Shown here in pieces: positions 60,668-64,000 of a stretch of DNA of 64,000 nucleotides. Within the stretch, counting starts at the first letter, position 1; each line of letters opens with the position of its first letter. The stretch lies in NCBI RefSeq assembly GCF_009769165.1, contig NZ_CP043476.1, forward strand, positions 2,921,001 to 2,985,000, given 5' to 3'. The DNA is from Xanthomonas hyacinthi (lineage in GTDB: Bacteria > Pseudomonadota > Gammaproteobacteria > Xanthomonadales > Xanthomonadaceae). The position numbers and the translations under genes are program-made. The notes beneath the pieces were generated by a model. The model was given only the letters and a program-made list of their open reading frames with translations. It made no database searches and was not told where the DNA came from.

Positions 60668-61315
60668 TCAAAGGACGCGCGGCGGCTCGCCACCGACGAT
60701 CACCACGTCGGCCGGGCGCCGCGCGAACAGGCCGACGCAGACCACGCCGGGGATCTGGTTGAGCTCGCGCTCCAGCGCCACCGGGTCGGTGATCGACAGG
60801 TGGTGCACGTCCAGCACCACGTTGCCGTTGTCGGTGACCACGCCGTCGCGCCACACCGGCTGGCCGCCGGTGCGCGCCAGGATCTCGCGCGCGACCAGGC
60901 TGCGCGCCATCGGGATCACCTCGATCGGCAGCGGGAACGCGCCCAGCGTGCGCACCTGCTTGCTCGGATCGATGATGCACACGAAGCGTTCGCTGGCCTC
61001 GGCGATGATCTTCTCGCGGGTCAGCGCGGCGCCGCCGCCCTTGATCAGGCAGCGGTTCGGATCGCACTCGTCGGCACCGTCCACGTACAGCGCCAGGTTG
61101 CCGGTGTGGTTCAGCTCCAGCACCTCGATGCCGTGCTGGCGCAAGCGCGCGGTGCTCTGCTCGGAGCTGGAGACCGCGCCCTTGATGCGGTGGCCGATGC
61201 GGCCCAGCGCGTCGATGAAGTAGGCCACGGTGGAGCCGGTGCCGACGCCGACGATCATGCCGTCTTCGACGTATTCGATGGCTTTCTCGGCGGCCAGGCG
61301 TTTGCTTTCGGACAT
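60668..61315 (-). CDS. rpiA: Ribose-5-phosphate isomerase A
   Basis: A 215-residue pentose-phosphate enzyme converting ribose-5-phosphate and ribulose-5-phosphate. Motifs: [32 protein letters not shown] and [14 protein letters not shown], all intact. The start [16 protein letters not shown] is canonical. Inverted repeat arms sit on both sides. Confidence 0.97.
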   Translation of the reverse strand: MSESKRLAAEKAIEYVEDGMIVGVGTGSTVAYFIDALGRIGHRIKGAVSSSEQSTARLRQHGIEVLELNHTGNLALYVDGADECDPNRCLIKGGGAALTREKIIAEASERFVCIIDPSKQVRTLGAFPLPIEVIPMARSLVAREILARTGGQPVWRDGVVTDNGNVVLDVHHLSITDPVALERELNQIPGVVCVGLFARRPADVVIVGGEPPRVL

Positions 61316-61318
61316 GGG

Positions 61319-61440
61319 GGGCTCGGGATTGGGGATTTTGGGGATTGGGGATGACCAGCCATTCGGCTGTAGAAAGGCGGGATTGGTAAATGCGGCAGGC
61401 GCGCAGGGCAGGGACGAATCCCCCATCCCCAATCCCGGCT
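61319..61440. repeat. Paired inverted repeat between EVE gene and rpiA
   Basis: GGGCTCGGGATTGGGGATTT then TGGGGATTGGGG at 61319-61352, with the complement ATCCCCCATCCCCAATCCCG at 61417-61438. The right arm overlaps the EVE stop. Confidence 0.8.
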
Positions 61441-61909
61441 ATTCGAGCGCCAACAGCAGCTTCCACTGCGCGGCGCTGACCGGGAACACCGACAGGCGGT
61501 TGCCGCGCGCGGTCAGTGGGAAGCCTTCGCCGAGCGCGTCGGCGTGCTGCCTGATCTCGTCCAGCGCGATGGTGCGCGCGAGCTTGCGTTCGAACGCCAC
61601 GTCCACCAGGTACCAGCGCGGCTGTTCGTGCGTGGCCTTGGGGTCGTGGTAGTCGGATGTCGGGTCGAACTGGGTGGCGTCCGGATACGCCGCGCTGGCC
61701 ACCGTGGCCACGCCGACGATGCCCGGCACCTTGCAGTTGGAGTGGTAGAACAGGATGCCGTCGCCGACCTGCATGCCGTCGCGCATGAAGTTGCGTGCCT
61801 GGTAGTTGCGCACCCCGTTCCAGGGTTCGCTGCCGACCCGCTGCAGGTCGTCGATCGAGAAGGCGTCCGGTTCGGACTTCATCAGCCAGTAGCGCTTGCG
61901 TGCGGTCAT
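61439..61909 (-). CDS. EVE-domain protein
   Basis: 156 residues forming a single EVE (PUA-like) domain: YWLMKSEPDAFSIDDLQRVG, NGVRNYQARNFMRDGMQVGD, FYHSNCKVPGIVGVATVAS. The fold binds modified nucleic-acid bases or RNA. The start overlaps the stop of the upstream cyclo-ligase (ATGA), so the two are cotranscribed. Confidence 0.94.
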   Translation of the reverse strand: MTARKRYWLMKSEPDAFSIDDLQRVGSEPWNGVRNYQARNFMRDGMQVGDGILFYHSNCKVPGIVGVATVASAAYPDATQFDPTSDYHDPKATHEQPRWYLVDVAFERKLARTIALDEIRQHADALGEGFPLTARGNRLSVFPVSAAQWKLLLALE

Positions 61910-62499
61910 GCGGGGAAATCGGTCGCGGTCAGCAGGGTGAGGGAGTCGGTGCAGACCGCGTCCAGCGCCACGTCCCAGGCGGCGACGGGCAGCGCCGCGA
62001 CCTGCTGAACCGCGAAGGCGGCGCCGACCAGCCAGGGCGGAGGCATTTGCCGCTGGCGAAATGCGAAGCTGCGATCATACCAGCCGCCGCCCATGCCCAG
62101 GCGGCGGCCGCCGGCGTCGAAGCCGACCAGCGGCGCCACCACCAGCGCCATCTGCTCCGGCGCCAGGGTCGCCGCGGCGGCGACCTCGGGTTCGGGAATG
62201 CCGTAGCGGTTGGCGGTCAGCGGCTGCCCCGGGCGCCACGGCGCGAAACGCAGGGTCTTGCCGCTGAGCACCGGCAGGCAGTACTGCACGCTGGCCGGCA
62301 GGCGCAGTTGCCAGCGGTGCAGCGCGATCTCCCCGTCCATCGCCCAATAGCCGGCGACGTGGCCGTGCTGCGGCGCGAACGGCAAGTCCAGCAAGCGCTG
62401 CGCCAGCGCGTCGGCGGCGGCCAGGCGCGCGGCCGCGGGGAGCGCGCGGCGGCGCGCGCGCAGTCGCTGGCGCAGGAGGTCGCGGTCGTCGGCAGTCAT
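61906..62499 (-). CDS. fau: 5-Formyltetrahydrofolate cyclo-ligase
   Basis: 197 residues. ATP-dependent conversion of 5-formyl-THF to methenyl-THF. Motifs: LRQRLRARRRAL at the start, YGIPEPE, and the catalytic-site LVGFDAGGRRLGMGGGWYDR. The ATG before TADDRDLLRQ is chosen over a longer frame that begins with His/Pro-rich sequence. In many gammaproteobacteria this gene lies just past 6S RNA and zapA, as here with a thioesterase between. Confidence 0.95.
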   Translation of the reverse strand: MTADDRDLLRQRLRARRRALPAAARLAAADALAQRLLDLPFAPQHGHVAGYWAMDGEIALHRWQLRLPASVQYCLPVLSGKTLRFAPWRPGQPLTANRYGIPEPEVAAAATLAPEQMALVVAPLVGFDAGGRRLGMGGGWYDRSFAFRQRQMPPPWLVGAAFAVQQVAALPVAAWDVALDAVCTDSLTLLTATDFPA

Positions 62500-62581
62500 C
62501 GGGCAGGCGTGGGGGGAGACGGCGCTATTGTCGGTTCCGGCGTGCGGGCTGGCTACTGGCGTCTGTCGACGCCGTGCGGCG

Positions 62582-63361
62582 TCACGCATAGATCGCCACC
62601 GTCTGCCGGCCCGACAGCACCAGTTGCCCGGCGGCGTCCCAGATCTGCATGTCCTGCAGCGAGTAGCCGTCGCCGGCGTGTTGGCTGGCCGAGCGCAGCA
62701 GGAACCAGTCGCCGGGCGCCGCTGGCTGCGGGAACTCCAGGGTCCAGGTCATCGAGCTGACCGGCGCCGGTTCGGTGAAGCAGGTCATCGCCGCCGGCGG
62801 CAGGCTGTCGCCGAGCGCGGCCAGGGCCACGCTCGGGTCCACCCCGGCACTGTCGCGATGGCGCACCCACACCATCAGCTCCGGGGTGACCGCGCCGGAC
62901 ACCGGCAGCGCGCCGCCGGCCAGGCGCATCTCGAAATTGGCGACGAACGCCGGGGTGGCCGCGCTGTCGGCGATCGGCGCGGCGGCGTCGGGTCCGCACA
63001 CCACGGGCCGCGCGGGCATGAAGTGGTGGGCGATGCGGCTGGGCCGCGGTTGTGCGAACAGCAGCGCCGCGCGCAGCGCGACCTGCTCGCCGGCCAGGCA
63101 ATCGACCGCGATCGAGGTGGCGGACTTGCCCTGGCGCAGCAGCCGCGCATCGAAACGCAGCGCGGCGTCGGTCGGGCCGACGAACCAGATGTGCGCCGAC
63201 TTCAGCGGCGGCAGCGCGGACGGCGCCGCGCGCAATGCGGTCTGCAACGCCAGTGCCGCGGACAGGCCGCCGAAGGCGGTGCGGCCCTGCCGCCAGCTGG
63301 CGGGAACGTCGAACCCGGCAGTGGGGTCGAAGCGGTCGATGATCTGGGCGAGCGAGGGCAT
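62582..63361 (-). CDS. Acyl-CoA thioesterase family protein
   Basis: 259 residues with a double-hotdog layout: RQGRTAFGGLSAALALQTAL near residues 24-43 and, in the second half, DGYSLQDMQIWDAAGQLVLSGRQTVAIYA. The FGG and final Asp/Gln regions fit TesB-like thioesterases. It probably hydrolyses acyl-CoA, chain length unknown. It is cotranscribed with fau or separated by a short gap of about 80 bases. Confidence 0.85.
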   Translation of the reverse strand: MPSLAQIIDRFDPTAGFDVPASWRQGRTAFGGLSAALALQTALRAAPSALPPLKSAHIWFVGPTDAALRFDARLLRQGKSATSIAVDCLAGEQVALRAALLFAQPRPSRIAHHFMPARPVVCGPDAAAPIADSAATPAFVANFEMRLAGGALPVSGAVTPELMVWVRHRDSAGVDPSVALAALGDSLPPAAMTCFTEPAPVSSMTWTLEFPQPAAPGDWFLLRSASQHAGDGYSLQDMQIWDAAGQLVLSGRQTVAIYA

Positions 63362-63473
63362 GCGGCGTCTCCGTGGCGGGGGCGCCAGTATCCAGGGTTC
63401 CGCGCGTACTTGGTCGGCGCGTTGCGGTGCGCCACGCGACAAGCGGCGTCGCCGCGGCCGCGGACGCCGGCAC

Positions 63474-63505
63474 AAAAGGAAACGGCGCCTTGCGGCGCCG
63501 TTTCC
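63474..63505 (-). terminator. Terminator of 6S RNA
   Basis: GGAAACGGCGCC, loop of four, GGCGCCGTTTCC (12-base perfect stem) followed by TTTT on the minus strand, directly past the 6S RNA 3' end. Confidence 0.92.
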
Positions 63506-63511
63506 GGGATA

Positions 63512-63700
63512 TTGCATTCTCCGCCATGACGATGCGTGCGAAACGACCTTGAACCCGGGGTTCAAGTGGGATAGCTGGGGAACCATCGGGCTTCCCGCTA
63601 CAAGGCGGACCTGCACACCCGATTCCGTCGCCATCCCGTGGTCGTAATTAAGGGACAAGGCGAATGTTTGCACACGCTGTCGTTTACAGCAGAGAACGCA
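63512..63700 (-). ncRNA. ssrS: 6S RNA
   Basis: Read on the minus strand, the roughly 189-base transcript has the 6S hallmarks: TGCGTTCTCTGC at the 5' end pairs with GCGGAGAATGCA at the 3' end, and the 3' half contains CACTTGAACCCCGGGTTCAA followed by GGTC, matching the conserved TTGAACC...GGGTTCAA hairpin of E. coli 6S RNA. Length (E. coli 184) and the zapA-6S-(thioesterase)-fau order agree. It mimics an open promoter and binds sigma-70 RNA polymerase in stationary phase. Ends are approximate. Confidence 0.92.
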
Positions 63701-63705
63701 GGCGA

Positions 63706-63711
63706 AGTATA
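63706..63711 (-). promoter_or_regulatory. -10 box of the 6S RNA promoter
   Basis: TATACT on the minus strand, about six bases before the expected 5' end of 6S RNA. No good -35 is visible at the standard spacing. Confidence 0.65.
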
Positions 63712-63796
63712 GCGCTGTCGCCGCGCTTGGCTAGTCCGTTGGTCGGTCGCGCGCTACGCGGCAATTCACGTTGACGATCGAAATGCGCTGGATGTG

Positions 63797-64000
63797 TCAG
63801 CGCGCGGTATCGACCACGCCGTCGAGGCGGCGATTGAGGTCCGCCAGCGCGCGCGCCATCTCACCATCGCGCCGCGCCTGCGCGTCGCGCAATTGCTGCA
63901 GTTCGTGCGCCAGGTTCAATGCGGCCAGCACCGCGACCCGGTCCACCGCGGCCATGCGGTTGCTGCCGCGCACCTCGCGCATCTTCGCGTCGAGCAGGCG
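63797..64000 (-). CDS. zapA: Cell division protein ZapA, partial
   Basis: The last roughly 68 codons are present; the N-terminus lies beyond the window edge. LLDAKMREVRGSNRMAAVDR and VAVLAALNLAHELQQLRD, followed by a coiled-coil tail, match ZapA, which bundles FtsZ filaments. Its position just upstream of 6S RNA is the usual gammaproteobacterial arrangement. Confidence 0.88.
   Translation of the reverse strand, partial: RLLDAKMREVRGSNRMAAVDRVAVLAALNLAHELQQLRDAQARRDGEMARALADLNRRLDGVVDTAR

Overview
GC-rich (roughly two-thirds G+C) chromosomal DNA from a gammaproteobacterium of the Xanthomonadaceae, most likely Xanthomonas or a close relative. The main clues are three large TonB-dependent receptors, a pyrophosphate-type phosphofructokinase beside pyrophosphatase genes, the order zapA / 6S RNA / 5-formyl-THF cyclo-ligase, and interspersed repeats of types common in this family. 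I place it by gene content, order and repeats only; no database comparison was possible. I see no rRNA, tRNA, CRISPR array, integrase, transposase or prophage.

Layout. 0.2-8.2 kb: secreted gamma-glutamyltransferase, a gutted S9 peptidase pseudogene, a soluble chemoreceptor, thiC behind a TPP riboswitch, and a small K+-channel-like protein. 8.5-14.8 kb: a membrane-anchored winged-helix regulator with a beta-propeller, then an AraC regulator next to TonB receptor 1. 15.2-22.9 kb: an HDOD protein with a degenerate receiver, then a pyrophosphate-centred group (ppa, hppA, pfp) ending at adk, with two small secreted proteins between them. 23.6-25.7 kb: mpl and a Lon-N-domain protein. 25.7-30.5 kb: a three-gene operon unlike its surroundings, built around a 1066-residue double-LamG protein with a candidate Cys-His-Asp catalytic triad. 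31-42.3 kb: a DedA/PAP2/LssY fusion, a RIO-like kinase, SDR, ROK regulator, glyoxalase, a GT2-GtrA plus GT39-like glycosylation pair, argD and a HAD hydrolase.

42.5-52.6 kb is the most coherent candidate system: TonB receptor 2, a Tat-exported flavin amine oxidase/dehydrogenase, a cytochrome c, an exported RidA and a Tat-exported PLP aminotransferase. A broken azurin gene and a MalT-type LuxR regulator follow. The set reads as a periplasmic pathway that imports an amine or amino acid, dehydrogenates it into a cytochrome c, and clears the imine product.

52.8-64 kb is mostly housekeeping: hemL, TonB receptor 3 (Oar-like), thiE, rubredoxin, a SirB1-type protein, DUF192, rpiA, an EVE protein, fau, a thioesterase, 6S RNA and the end of zapA. 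Many of these genes are separated by paired inverted repeats that abut stop or start codons.

Thin evidence: start codons of several genes (HAD, MalT-type regulator, azurin remnant, SDR), all statements about substrates, and the catalytic triad in the LamG protein.
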